Shown here: piece by piece, positions 23,146 to 36,118 of the stretch
How positions within the stretch are numbered: the first letter of the stretch is position 1
How the letters are laid out: each line of letters begins with the position of its first letter
From: Rhytidiadelphus loreus
Taxonomy: Eukaryota > Streptophyta > Bryopsida > Hypnales > Hylocomiaceae
DNA length: 64,000 nt
Reading direction: 5' to 3'
NCBI GenBank assembly: GCA_947034895.1
Contig: OX344764.1
Span: forward strand, 46,171,348-46,235,347
Program-made: the position numbers and the translations under genes
The notes under the pieces: generated by a model
Told to the model about the DNA's origin: nothing
Databases searched by the model: none
Seen by the model: the letters and a program-made list of their open reading frames with translations, nothing else

Positions 23146-25620
23146 ATTATCCAAGTCGCATGCAGACTCTGTTCGTGCTGACCAATACTGAAATTGCGAA
23201 GGTTGCATGGAACTGTTGAACTTACAAGATATTTGTTCAAAGTTTGCGCTGTGATCTCATTCGAACGTTCTCGTTATGGGCAGAAGGTATGGATGTCTCC
23301 CAGTCTTTATCCTTTTCCACCGAACTTGCTGCAATAGAAATCAAATCCTTAAAGTCAGTAACTCTATCCTGAGTCAGACCCTAATTAGTTAGCTAGTGTA
23401 GAATTCATACACATGACCCCCAATACTGTTCATTGTTCGTTGTAACTTTACTGTGGCGAATTATAGTGCTCCATAAGTAAATCCTGGATGACAAGGAATT
23501 CGAAGTCACACTAAGATATCCGGTTTTCCTGTTTGATAACACTATTAGGCTGACGCGTGTTCACCCTACGCTGAAACTTTAAGTTGTGAAAATCGTAAGG
23601 ATTCACTTTCAAGAAGGATACCAACCAAAAGTTTAAAGTTTCAGTAGACCTTGCCCAACTGTAACTCTGTTACCAGAGAAAACTTGGTTTGTCTCTCAAG
23701 GCAATTGGATTTTACGTAAGCATTTGAAACTTTGCGAAAGACGTCTGGGCACACAACTCACGTCCCTACCACAAATAAAGCAGAGTCTCAATTAAGCTAT
23801 CTACGGTCCAGTGAACGCTTCCCCAGCTTCTCAAGAACGACTGCACTGGTTCAATGGTAACAAGTGCACGATCAAGGAGAAATTCTTCAAGTACCTGGAT
23901 GAGTGTGTATTGCAGAAGCGACTCATGCCAAAAATAGTGCTTTACTAGTATGTCCTTGTGTTTTCCGCCCCTGAACTAGTACTCAGCCGCACAGTTTCTC
24001 TGGTAATTTTCCAAAGATGCCACCAAACTGATCTCCTATTAACGACTCCGTTAGTCCTATCTATCTAAAGTACTTGAGTCCACGGAACTTGAGGTTCTTG
24101 GTGATAACCTAGAATTTCTGTGACAATCCTAGTAAGATCAGTCATTTATATTCACATGTGCTTGTATACAACACGATAATGGTAGTGACCTTGGCTACCA
24201 ACTGTGAGACTGTAACAAGCACATTGCTTGGATTGTGATACGGACCAGTGAAGAGTGCACAATCATTCAACTAAATGATTTCAGCAACGTAAGTGTGTTC
24301 CAGGCTAGACCCTAGTTCTACAACGCAAGGTCCTTAAGAAACACAGGGAGGGCCTAGACTTAACACATGAACACAGATTCATGTCCTTCAGTCTTCATCT
24401 GCCCACAGATTGATCTCTGCGATGGTTCCGTCTCGGTCAGTAATTGTGGAGAATCAAGCCCAACCCAAATTCGAGACTACTACGCTTCTTTCCCAACCGA
24501 GAAAGGTGCTACACCTCAAGAGAATCACAAAGCCTAGTAAGAGGGTTCACCGCAATACCACATGGGCTTTCGAAGCTACTGGTTTGGTTTTCCATGTGTA
24601 ATATAATGTTTCTACATTACATATGGATGTTTAGGTCCGTATTCGGTTCCAGATGGTACCGTTTCCACGGAGGCGATTGTTCGGTTAGTATAAGCAACCA
24701 GTTGTTTCGGTTAAATGGTCCTTTGTTGAATGGAGCAATGCCGTCATAAAGGTTCACAAAAAAACTGTAGCTGCAGATAACTCACCTTATAACATGCCAC
24801 TGCCTGCTGGACCCTGCACCCCTGAGGCAGATGTTTCGAGTTGGTCTAGTAGGAAGACAACGAGAATCGGGGAAGCCTGGCGGCCTCGTTGTGGCGCTGG
24901 AATACCGACGCTGATGTGCAGTTCCACAGGCATTTGCGGTTTGCCGAGGAGAGCCTCACTTAGCCATCCTCCATAGCCATCCACACTTCATGTCAGTCTC
25001 CGAAACGCCAAATTCTCACTAGGTCGAAGGCAGAAAAAAACCTGGACTTGAGATCCCGGGTTAGCCAGAGATATCAACAACTAGGCAAACAGAATTCTCA
25101 TTCTAACGGAACACAGACTTGGCATCGAACACGCCGATAATGACTTCAGGCCGCGCCGGAGGATCTCACAGGATTTCCCCCACTAAATAAAGATTGTGGT
25201 AATGCTCTGACATTCCCTCCTTGACAGGGAGGCACCCAAATAAGCCAAAGTTTTATTCTAAAGAAAAGGGCAGGGGCTTCCTCGGCCAGTCACTCCTCTC
25301 CAGATGGCTCTCAAGATACCGGTAGCTTTAGCTTCGCAATTTGTGCAACAGATGACAGTACTGTAGGGGAATGGGGACTTTAAAGATGGTGGCACCCATT
25401 AACCTACCAACCATTGAGGACCCCATGTACAGTCAGATCCAGTTCATTAACAAATTGCCGATTTGAGGCATTCAAATATTTTAATACATTAGAGATAATT
25501 GTAAAGTGTGTGCAATGAGGGACTAGGAGCTCAAGTTTGGAAAAAACACAAGATGAATTCCTTGAAGCACGCCAATTTGGTGTGATGGAGTTTGATGTTG
25601 TGTTTCTTTTGTACTATTCT
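23146..25620. other. GC-rich block, distal part
   Basis: No gene supported. At 24787-24984 both strands are open for about 60 codons with GC-rich codons, so it may be a stray exon, but neither reading shows a known domain. GC falls back to spacer level after about 25400. Confidence 0.4.
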
Positions 25621-26639
25621 TAGTTAACCCCTAAGGATAGTTTCACATCTGCTAGTAGGACAGGTGCTTTCTAGCGAAGCAACATGTGTTGGAAGTCAGT
25701 GTCCACACTCGGACATTGTGCTACGTCCCGAACCTACGCAGAGACGGACGTATCTGCCGCTAAGAGTCGGTGTAAAGAACACCGGCGTTTGCAATTTTTT
25801 TTTTAAAACCGTAATCAAAATTGGAGTTAAAATAGAACTAAAACAATCAAAAACGGAGATTGGGGCCCGCAAGCATCAGTCTTACATTAAGGCGCTCTAT
25901 AATCGCGATTAAGATAAAATGACAGTTTATTTATAATGTAATCATAGCCATAAATTTCTTAATCGATCATGTTCAGCATGCAGCGGGTGAAGATGCTTGC
26001 TAGGTACTGAAGATTTGAATGTTTCGGTGGCTTCCATGACTTCAAATTTCAACGTTGAAGTCTTCACCTAAATTCATCTCACTTTCCAGCTTTGAGCAAC
26101 AACATTTACAATTCTCCTTGGTTCGTAGCGTTGTCATTATCATGAGTTTATGATTTTTCTTGAATACGTAAGCAATAGTATAATGATGTGGCTCCCTTCA
26201 GTCAATAATAATGCATGAATGATTTCAATTCATGTAGATCGGACGTCATGGTGAGCCAACAACAAGGTAAATCTTCTAGTGCAATAGTAGTTGCAAAGTC
26301 CAGTAACACTATAGGTGAGATTCCGCATGCCTTTACTTCATGTCCAACAATTTTCGTCACCAATGTTAGATTACTCTTATTACATTGCAGTAGGGTTGAA
26401 CTACATGTGCAATCCTAACGCTTTCAATCATGCATTTTTTTGGGTTCTTCAAACAAGATTTAATCGATCTTGGTCAGGTGGCATCCCACTTGCATTAGCT
26501 GCGTCCAATGAAGAAGGTACGTTTTCTAATTTTCTTTCGCTATTTCCCAACGATTATGAACGTCAATTTGTTGTTCATTATTGAGTGAGGTAGCTCTCCA
26601 ACAATATCTACCTAGGCCAATAAGCTATCATTGACAATG
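25621..26639. other. Spacer with a lone TTAA-type terminus
   Basis: A TTAACCCCTAAGGATAG terminus at 25624 resembles the left end of the TTAA elements, but no matching right end is visible. Two short plus-strand ORFs at 26215-26584 precede the Myb/SANT relic. They might be remnants of its 5' region, though I cannot show it. Confidence 0.35.
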
Positions 26640-26779
26640 ATAATTTGATCATATTTGCATGTTTGCAAGCATTGCTACGGACTTGCAGCATAGCTTGGTG
26701 AGGTCCGTGCATGTTTTGATGGGAGTCAGTCGATCTGCTAGTATAGCTTGCAATGTCGATTGTGCTACTTCAGCAAAGA

Positions 26780-27837
26780 AGGCAAGAAAAAAGAGGGGCC
26801 CAAATTGGAACCAGTAGGAAATTGCAACGTTGATAGAAGCGAAACAAACTTTGTTCATGGAGGAAATGGCATGTCATGACATACGAGAATTGATGGTTTC
26901 CGACATGGGTAAGTGGCAACGGGTAAGTGTAGACCTCATGAGATTAGGCGTCGCTTCATGCCATTGCGATGGACCTGCATGCAAAAACAAACGGAATCTA
27001 TTGATTCCAGAATATAAGCATATCATTGATTTTTTGTCACGTAGTGGAACTAACGAGTTGTGCTATTGGGACATTAGTACAGCTGAAAAGAAGAGTAAAG
27101 GTCTTTCAAGATTTTTTTCACACGTCTTCATGTAAATTCATGATTAATACGGTTCTCAATTCGTAATGTAACCACCGCATATTGGCATATATTGGATCTA
27201 TTGTCAACGGATGATAGCAACACACCTCTTGCCACTCAATATAAAGAGAATGAAGACTAAAATGACGACGTTGAAGAAGAAGCGTTTGTTACCTACGCGG
27301 ATTCGCTGGATAACAATGAAGTGACAACAAGTACACAGTCGCCTATTGCAGTAATGGGTAGCAGCAAACAACGAGCAACAATTGGTTTGCCCCATTATCA
27401 ACCACAAATACTCTAATAGCCGCTACTAAAGGAACCATTCCTCTTGGCGTCACACCTCAATTATTGAGCTCCTCCGACACGGCGAATGAGGATTTGCGAC
27501 ATCAACCCGGAAGCATTGGCGATTTGGCGTTTGTCGCAAAAGCATATCAAGGCACTCCCTCATAGTGGACGCAACTCATGCTTTTGAGGGTGCTTTGAGA
27601 AGCCAAATGAAGGACATGGCTAAAGCTAGTCGCGATTTGGAGCAATCGAAAATCCAAATGCAGCTCCAACTTTTTTCCAAACAAATGAAATATCAATGTG
27701 AATGGGATAGAAGATTGCACGAAAGTGCCAAGCAAGCAAATGGCAATGCAAAATTAGCTATACAAAAACAAGGTGAGATTGTTGTGAACCCTCAAGTTAG
27801 CACTTGGAACTCTGGATTTATTTTTTTCGACTTTTAG
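26780..27837 (+). pseudogene. Decayed Myb/SANT-trihelix-type DNA-binding gene
   Basis: From 26780 a frame reads a basic start (KKARKKRGPNW), one in-frame stop before EIATLIEAKQ, then KWQRVSVDLMR, CKNKRNLLIPEY and YWDISTAEKKSKGL, ending at a stop at 27133-27135. Spaced Trp residues and a helix-rich layout fit Myb/SANT-like (trihelix) domains common in transposon-associated plant proteins. After a non-coding gap with frame breaks, 27565-27837 encodes a Gln- and Lys-rich coiled-coil tail (RSQMKDMAKASRDLEQSK onward) that suits the C-terminus of the same protein. A frameshift lies near 27562. It is probably a dead copy. Function beyond DNA binding is not inferable. Confidence 0.6.
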
Positions 27838-28504
27838 TTAGTTTTTAGATTAGCTTTATGAAAAAAAACATATAAAATGAGAGTTATTGAGAGTTTTGGT
27901 AGAAGTCCCTACCAAAGTAATGAAGAATGGTCTTAGAGATGTGAAACACGTAAAACTTTATGTTTTCACCAATTTCTAAATCTTTTTGGTACGTTTAAAC
28001 AAATAGTTAGTAATTTTGAGTGAAGAAATAATATGAGTGTTAGTCAGTATTAGTGTCTTCTTCATGCAAAACAACATCTATAAGTACGCATGTGACAAAC
28101 TGGCTAAATAATAGATTCAAGAAAGAGTTGGGTTTGTTATTTTAAATTTTGTAGGTAGTTTTGAGAAATCAAGCTGTTTGTAGACCAAGTTAAAGGAAAA
28201 GGTGATTGGAGCATATAGAGAGGTGCTTTTTTAGGTCAAAGCATGCCAGGAGGTTAAATTGAGATCCAGTCATCCAAGATTCCCTCGATATCAAAAATGA
28301 TTTCTCCTCAAGGTGGAAATTATTTAAATTTACTATATTTAGACTAGTACAATGTGAGCGTGGAACTTGCACTGAGATTCTAGGGATGTCCTAGATGTTC
28401 TCCCAAAAGTTTCATAAAATTGGAAAATTTCATATTAACTCCATGGGAAGTCAACTATTTAAAAATACACTAGTAAATTCCTAGAAATTACAAATGTTGC
28501 GATA
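27838..28504. other. AT-rich spacer
   Basis: No gene or element boundary seen. The 5' end of the neighbouring LTR-type element may lie here, but it has diverged beyond recognition. Confidence 0.4.
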
Positions 28505-30720
28505 AAATCTCACTAAAAATTAGGGTAGTGTTTTGTGTGCAAATAAAGATTCCCGTCAATTTTGAAGACATTCCGACATTCTGACATTCCAACATTCCTA
28601 AGTACCAGAATCAAAATCAATATCGAATTCCTTAAGAATTTACAACTTGGCGGCGGGTTGACCAGCATACCAAGAGCTAACGGTGTCCGAATGGAGCGAA
28701 TCAAGGGTCAATTCTTACTTCCATAAATATTCTAAATCATCGTGGCTCAATAATTTCATCAAAAAGTACAAACTCCAAAAGTTAGAATTTTGACTTTTGT
28801 TTAGAGTCACTGTGATTCAAAATTGCACTTAATTACGGCCGAAGAGGTAGGGGTAAAGAGTCCTATAGGCTAATTGGGGCCTTTTGAACGCAATGGTACA
28901 ATTGATTTTTGATTTCAATTTGTCCCTCAAAAGATAGAGAGGGTCAGCTCTTAATTTGACTTTTTTATAATGATTTGTGATTAATCTATGGTGATTTTAC
29001 AAATATCTTTTGGAAAATCAAAGATTATATTTGTTCAAGATCTCTTTGCTTGCGTAAGAAGCCAACTTTGAACTAAAAAAAGACAATTTGGAATTAATTT
29101 AGGATTAATTTGCAAAATATCTAGGTTAATTAGGTAAATTTCAAAATATCTTTGGAATAAGATCTTGGATTTGATATTCCCAAGATCTATTAGCTAAATG
29201 GAGGGGATTCTAGAGATTTTTTCCATTAAACAAAGAATATTTTACAAATTACATTAAGTTAGTTCAGGAAAATATCTAGGTAAGAAGTGAAATAATTTTC
29301 ACCAACAACTTACCAAGGAGGGTCCAGGAACGAGTATAAAAGGTCTTTCCTCGAGGTTGTCAGTGGCCTTCATTCTCTTATTTCATTTCTTGTTGTTGCT
29401 CTTGTTGTGCTACCGACACGTTATCGGAGGACTTTTTAAAGCCAAGAATTGGCTATTTCATTTGAGTTTTTTGTACTTTGAAAGTCTAGAGGGTCCTTTT
29501 AAAGATTGACTTGTTTTTTTGTTTGAAATTAGAGGCTTCAAACCCCAAAACTTTGATTTCCAAGAGTTAAGGAGGAGAAAATCCCCAAACTCTATTATTT
29601 GTTTAAATTGACTTATTTTCTTTCTTGAATTTGGAGGCTTCAAGCCCCAAAACTTTGATTTTCAAAAATCCCCAAACTCTATTTGATTTTATGATTCTTT
29701 CAAATACTAACAAACAAATTGTACAAATTGTGACAAATTGTGATCTAAAAATTTTTAAGCAGCAAAGCTAGACTTGGCCAAAAGGTTTTATCTATCACCA
29801 CATGCCAAAATTCGTTGTATAATGAATGTTCGGTTTGATTAATTGCTAATGTTCGATTAAATACTGTCATGTGTACCTCTTTTAGTTTTTAATTGGGAAC
29901 TTTGATTGAAATTTTGAGAGTCTAGTTTTTAATGTTCAATTAAACAGTGTCATGTGTATTTCCTTAAAAAATTATAGTTTCAAAATACTACTATTTTGTC
30001 CAAAGACACCATTTGTGCTCGGAGTTGCCCCCACACGGTGGAGTTTTGACTTATAATAGTCAGAGAATTGTCTTGGGAACCTATTAAACCTGGGGTTGTT
30101 CCTACACGGCAAAGCTTTGACCCTAGGGTATTCAAAATTGATACCTTTAGGAAGGATACCAAGTATTAAAGTATTTGGCCCCATTAGAACTTCCCTTTCT
30201 TTTATACTTGAAGAATTGCCTTTACATGTGGTGGTGTTTGGAATGCTTGATTTTGTGAGAGAATTGTGAGAAACTTCATTATTTTGGAGAGTTAGATTAT
30301 TTGATTGAACCCTTATTCCAAAAAAATCTAAAAAAAATTAGATTAGTTAGAATAAATCTTCTTTAGTTTAATTAGTTCAAAAAACCTTAGAAAATTTCTA
30401 AAAATTAGATTAGAATTATTAGTTTAGAACGCTTGTTATTTGAAAACGTGTATTAGTGTTTTATGATTCAGTTAGAACCAGCAAGGAGAGGTCCAAGGAT
30501 CGACAATTAGGGAACTAGTAATCCCAGAAGGATGCCAAGGAACGTCCAAGAACTGGCAGTCAGGAAGCCCAGTAATCCCAGCAGGGAGCCCAATAACCCC
30601 AAAAGAGAACTCAGTAGTCACAAAAAAATTGTGAATAGCCATAGGGAAGCCACCAAAACCCACCAACCCCGTCTTGATACGTGGCAACTGAGCAGGAGAA
30701 TCAGGAAGAGAATTAAGTGA
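28505..30720 (+). mobile_element. LTR-like unit A (degenerate)
   Basis: Shares an ordered set of phrases with units B and C: TAAAATCTCACTAAAAATTAG, GTTGACCRGC, TCCAAAAGTTAGAWTTT, a TATA box (TATAAA at 29335), then ACGGYGGAGTTTTGA and ACGGCAAAGCTTT, and finally an AACCAGCAAG-type repeat tract (30475-30600). This is the layout of an LTR with promoter and downstream repeat region. The 5' boundary is lost. Overlapping ORFs in the repeat tract are not genes. Confidence 0.6.
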
Positions 30721-32829
30721 GGGGGAGAAGGAGCGCTCAAACCAACAACTTGGTAGGTAAGCATTGCTAAATCAACTCCAAAATTTTGTTAAAAGACTAA
30801 AAGTTGAAAGTCATTACACACAATTTATTGATTCGTCATACTAACATTCTCAACTTAAAACATCTAGTTCTCATAAGTTGTAAGTCTTCTATCATATCAC
30901 TAAAATCTCTAGCAACCAAATAGACAAAAAAAACTTAGGAGAGATAACTATAAGTCTTGGAAGTTGGAAGAGAGATATTAAAGAATATTACAAGTTGACA
31001 TTTGCAAATTTGTTGGGGTTTGATTCTTGTACTATTCATCTAACTTGTGGGAATTTTGATTCTTTCTATTATTCATCTAAATTGTTGGTTAGTCATTAAA
31101 TATGATTCTATTAGGGATAATAGACTAGGTTGGTTGGCATTAGATAGTATAATAGGCCAAATCCAAATCTAATAAAAATCTTAGAATAATAACAAGAAAA
31201 CCAATAAATAATTGCCGAAGGAATAATTTAACTATTCATTTGTTGTTAGTCATTTATTAGGCTTAGATTTAATTAGGATTTTGTTTTATTAGGCCTAATA
31301 AGACAAAAGACAAAAAGCCAACTAATAATTCAAAACTAATTAGTAGATTTTAAATTATTTAACAATTTGTTTGATTTTGATTAGATTTAGTGAATTATTA
31401 TTGTTTTGGTATTCAAATAATTTCTAAAGAATTAGAAATTATCCAAAATACTTCCAAAACATTGAGGAATTCTCACAAAGTAGGAAAAAGAGTAGATTAC
31501 AAATTTACAACAACTACAATCTAATGAAGAAAATTAAATGGATTAGTAGACATGGAAATTGGCGGACCATACAAGACCATTCATTTAGTGATCCTAGGGG
31601 ATGGGACCATCAAGAACTCCATTGGAGAGGTGAGTATAATTTTACTTTGATTTTTACTTTGATTTCTTTTAATTGCTAAAACATTGCTAAAACATTTAAA
31701 AATTAAGCGATTAATTTTAGGAGTAAGCATTTAGGAATTATAGTTTTGATAATTACCTATAAGTTAAAGGATAGGATTTAATTGAAAGGAATTACTGGAT
31801 GAATTTAACTATAAAAATCTCACTCAATAACTTCATCCATTAATAATTTTTCCATTAAAAAGTTAAAATCTAAGATTGTTACTTTCATAGAAAGGTAATC
31901 TCTTACTCTCCTCACTAAAATAACAACCCCCCTTAAAATAACTAAATCTAGAATAATAACTTAGAATTAAGGTCAATAAACAAACATTTAGGAATATTTT
32001 GAGAATACAATCCTTTAAAGAATCTTTTAAAGATTTCAAAACCTACTTTTACTTTAAAAATAATTAAATTTTGAAGAAACAAAGTGTGGATGAAGTTTGG
32101 CTTAATTTTGGATGAAATTTCTTAAAATAGGTCAAAATTAGGTTTTCTCTATAAAATTCATTATTTATATTAATTAACAATTCAACCCTAAAATTTAGAT
32201 TTGTTTTGAATTTATTTGCTATTTTTAGTCAACGGATGGAGTTTTTAGGGTAGAATTAGGGACGAATTTCATCCTTAGATATCTTTTAGTAGGAATATCG
32301 GAATTCAGCTTGCTATATCATTTTGGAAAGGGAAAAGTACATTCTACAAATTAGATTAGATAGATTTTTAATTTATATTAGGTTTTACTTGATTTTATTT
32401 ACCCATCAAAGGTCTCGAACCTTTTAACGTTTAGTGTATTTTGAAGTATTTAAATTAGGTTACAATCATCATAAACAAAGTGTCCATTGCTTGAAAGGCC
32501 AAAGAACACTAGGTTTACAAATCACTCCATAGAAATTACTTTTCATGCTGCTAGATTCCGTGTGCACGTTTTAACTCTAGGGGTAAAGTAAGAAACATTC
32601 AAAGTTATCAGTTGCCGTATGCACTTCTTAGCTGCTCTTACCATCGGTTTTCAAATTCAATAAAATAAAAGCTTCTTGTCCACAAACCATCCATTACTTT
32701 GGTATGATGGCCATGCAAGGCAGACAACAATCGACAACACTGACATCACTATTGCAGTAGTTCTAGCTTGCAGAAAAAACGGAGATCTTTTACAAACTGT
32801 AGCATTATTTGAATGAGGAATTAGTAGGA
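30721..32829 (+). mobile_element. Internal non-coding region of LTR-type element A
   Basis: AT-rich and non-coding. Its right part (about 31600-32560) matches the reverse complement of 49190-50240, including GATGGAGTTTTTAGGGTAGA and GTGTCCATTGCTTG. No gag, protease or polymerase coding sequence is present, so the element is non-autonomous. I find no clear tRNA primer-binding site. Confidence 0.5.
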
Positions 32830-35066
32830 TGTGAGCCCCAAATTTGTCACTTGGGACTCATAGTTTTCTTTTTTCTAGATTGTTGCGGTTTAAGGCATAA
32901 TATTATACAAAAAGCCCAAAAAAGAGTGTAGAACCAAAATAGGTATGTCACGTGCCAGTATAACATTTGGTCATAAATATCCTTTTATCCTTAGAATCCA
33001 CCCAAAATCCACTGAAAATCCATTGAAAATTCACTTGTACATAGGTTAGAACCACAAAGTAGTAGGAAACAACAGATTTGTAGGAAACTTATCCGAAATA
33101 GCCTAAACTCCAATGCATGTGACTAAGCTTGGCTAAATTGGTCCCAGAAGAGATAAGGAGGTCCTTACGTAAATCCCTAAAGATAGATTCTAGTTTTCCT
33201 ATTCCATCGACGAAATATTAGAAACCCCAATTGTTAGCATACAGGTGTCATTTTTACAAGACAAGCCAACCAGAGGAATCTATGGCTATTAGATGGTGCT
33301 CTAGGATCGAAAGCATGTTAGGGAGTCAACAACAAAAGCGATTCGCCCGGATTCCCTCACATGTGAAAAATTTCCTGATTTCCAGTAATTCAAGAGAAGC
33401 TGATTTTATCTTCCTACCGGCCGTATGCAAGATTGACTTCAGACTGGGCATGTGCCTTGGGGAATTTTATGAGAGGTTTCCCAAAAAGTCTTGTTTTTTT
33501 TATTTCCAAAGGATTTTTTTCCGAACGGTCAATCGTTAAAAGCTACGAAGGGAAATTTGTGTAAATTACCTAAGCTACGGTAAAATCTCACTAAAAATTA
33601 GATTAGCTTCTTTCATGTTAATAACACGCCCCAACAAGTTTTACAATATTCCGATAGCGGGCGGCAGCCAAATCCCCGACATTCCCACAATGTGGAGCAA
33701 GATTTCTGTGGAGTTGACCGGCGTCCTAGGAGTGCACGAAGTTGGAACAAATCCATCAAAGGGTCTTTTATTACTCCCTAGGTCTCTCCTGACAACCCTA
33801 GCTAGTCACCCTAGTCAGAAAAGGTAACCTCCAAAAGTTAGATTTTTACCCTTTTACTGATCCTAGTTGGCACTGGTTATCAATGAGTTTTTTGCAATAA
33901 GAACAAGGGTTAGGAGGTTCTTTGAAATAGAAATGACCTTCTAAAGCCAATGGCATAATCTATTTGAGATTTGGAGTTGAACTCCAAAAATTAGAATTTA
34001 GAACCAACATAAAAATCCTAATGTGGTGAAAATCCTAAAAGATAAGGATGAAAATCTCGCATGATAGGGTTACCTAGGTTAGAAAGGGAGGGGAAAGGCA
34101 CCCCAGGAGAGTATAAAAGGGAACCCTTCTCCCTTCCAAAACACCCCCTTTCTTGTACTTGGGACCATTGGTCTCATTTGTGTGAAGATTTTGGCCCTTT
34201 TTGGTCAAATCTCTTGAGTCTTGTCTTTTTGGCTTTTTTTGGATCTGTGGTTGGTGTTTTTTGAGGAGTGTAGAGGACTTTGGGGGTCCTTCTACACCTT
34301 GTTGTTACTTTGAATTTGGGTATTTGTATTTTCTTGCTATGGTTGTGTGTTGAGTTGGTCACTGAGCAAAGTCTTTGAAGTTTCAACGTTGTACTAATCC
34401 TAGAACTCACCCTCCACCGTACCTTGGCGATGCTGCTTTGGAGGGCCTTTAGTCCTTTGTTTTCCTATCCATCGTTGTACTAACCCTTTGCTACTAACCA
34501 TGAGTCATTCCATCCTTGTTACTAATCCAAGTCCCATACGTAGCATTGGTTCTAGTTTTTTCATCTTTGTTAAGGAAAAGAGTGGTTCCCTTTGGGGTAA
34601 CAAAACTCTACCTTTCCTAGTAGGTCCCAAGTCCTAGATTATGTGTTAAAGGTCCGTTAGACGGCGGAGTTTTGAACCTCCAGGGGGTCATTAGTCCTAG
34701 ATTTGGTGTTAAACACGAATCGACGGCAAAGCTTTAAACCCACCTTTTGGTCAAACTCTAAAGTTTAGTTTCCAAAACGTGTTGTGAAAAAGCTAAAGTT
34801 TAGCATCCAAAATAGAGTTCATTAGAGTTACAGTTAGGAGTCAAGTCTTGAGCATCCCTAGATATTAAAGTCGCCGCTCCCTTACTAAATCTCGGTGAGA
34901 TCTCCACCCTCAAAATTGCAAAGGGGGGGGGCCTAATCCCCGTCCGTTTTTAATTCTTTACGGAACTAATAAGCCAGTACCAACAGGCTGGAACTAGCAG
35001 CCGGAACCAGCAAGCCGGCCTAGTGAACCGGGTACCAGCAAGTCGGCCCAGTGGACCGGCACCCCG
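32830..35066 (+). mobile_element. LTR-like unit B, 5' part
   Basis: Starts TGTGAGCCCCAAATTTGTC, the same start as unit C on the other strand (54660 downward). It carries TAAAATCTCACTAAAAATTAG (33580), CGATAGCGGGCGGCAGCC (33653), a TATA box (TATAAAA at 34112), the ACGGCGGAG and ACGGCAAAGC motifs, and an AACCAGCAAGCCGG repeat tract. The tract is interrupted at 35066 by a DNA element and resumes at 38383. ORFs here are short and unsupported. Confidence 0.65.
34112..34118 (+). promoter_or_regulatory. TATA box of LTR-like unit B
   Basis: TATAAAA in AGAGTATAAAAGGGAACC. Units A (29335) and C (minus strand, 53394-53400) have a TATA motif at the equivalent place, about 1.3 kb from the unit start in B and C. 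That conservation supports a real LTR promoter. Confidence 0.55.
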
Positions 35067-36118
35067 GGTACGCAACTCCCATATTATATGACCTTGATTT
35101 TAATTACTTATAATGCATTTTAGTCTAATTTCAAGGAATGTTATTTGTTTTAATTTAGAAAAGTCTTGTAGCCCTTTCAACAAGGAATCCAAAAATGTAA
35201 ATATATACATTAAATGAGTATTTTTGAGGATAATAATAGCATTATAAATCTAATTATATGAATTTTTTTAATACATATATCATGGGACAAGCTACCCAAC
35301 TTTTGGGTCTTTTTAATAAAATTTTAATATAAATAACATACGACAAATGAATTTTAATTTTAATTGGAGGAAACTATTTGTACGGATTTTTTAAAATTAT
35401 ACATAGGCAACTTTGGGTGTGATAGTTGAGCTAGAAGATTGATGATTTATATTGGGATACTGGTTGTTTGGCTGACATATGTGCTATTAATGACCAAATA
35501 TGTTTCATCATATCCAATGCACCTTGAGGGTATGACAATCAACAATATTGAAAACCGGATATCTTAAAGATATTTCAAGGGTATAGGGCAGCAGGGTAAA
35601 CCCTAGTGCCATTAGTATCTTCGTTTTTGGTTCAGTCTATTTCCTGCTATTGCTTTCTTCCTCCTAAGCTTCTATCGCTTTCTTCCACCACTTTTTCCCT
35701 CATTTCGCCTCAATCATTCTCTCTCATGTTTTTGTGTACTGTTGTCTTCGATTTGGAGGGCTGTAAGAATCAATTTGGAAGGGTGCAACAATTGATTTGG
35801 AGGGATGTGGCAATATTTTTGGAGGCTTGATTTCATTTGACAATCATTGTGGAGGATCACATTTGGAGCATTGTTGTAGAGCGTCACTATGAATGATGTG
35901 AAGGATCACGTTAGGTGATGATTTGTTCATGCTCCTGATTAAGTTCAAAATTTTACATTAAGATAAGTTACTGTTTCTATGTTTCTATCTTCTCGCTTGG
36001 ATAGGGTTTGTATTTTTGAGTCAGCTTCTACCCCATACGTGACGCTTTTGTGTTTGCTCTTTGGATCATTGTTTTGAGAGTGATCATGCTTAGCTTTGTT
36101 TTTGAGCTTTGTTGTTAA

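Larger units (their letters stand above)
16420..25250 (+). ncRNA. Candidate long non-coding or primary-miRNA locus
   Basis: A GC-rich block of about 9 kb, unlike the AT-rich flanks, with no ORF longer than about 130 codons and no recognisable protein domain. A strong 5' splice site (TGGTAAGTTGG, 16887) and a good 3' splice site (TGTTGTTGTTGTTCCCTTGCAG, ending about 17951) define a plausible intron of about 1.06 kb that contains both miRNA-like hairpins. The rest (18-25 kb) has no long frame in either strand. A protein gene with very short exons or a recent immigrant segment cannot be excluded. Strand and extent are inferred from the TATA-like box and splice signals. Confidence 0.4.
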
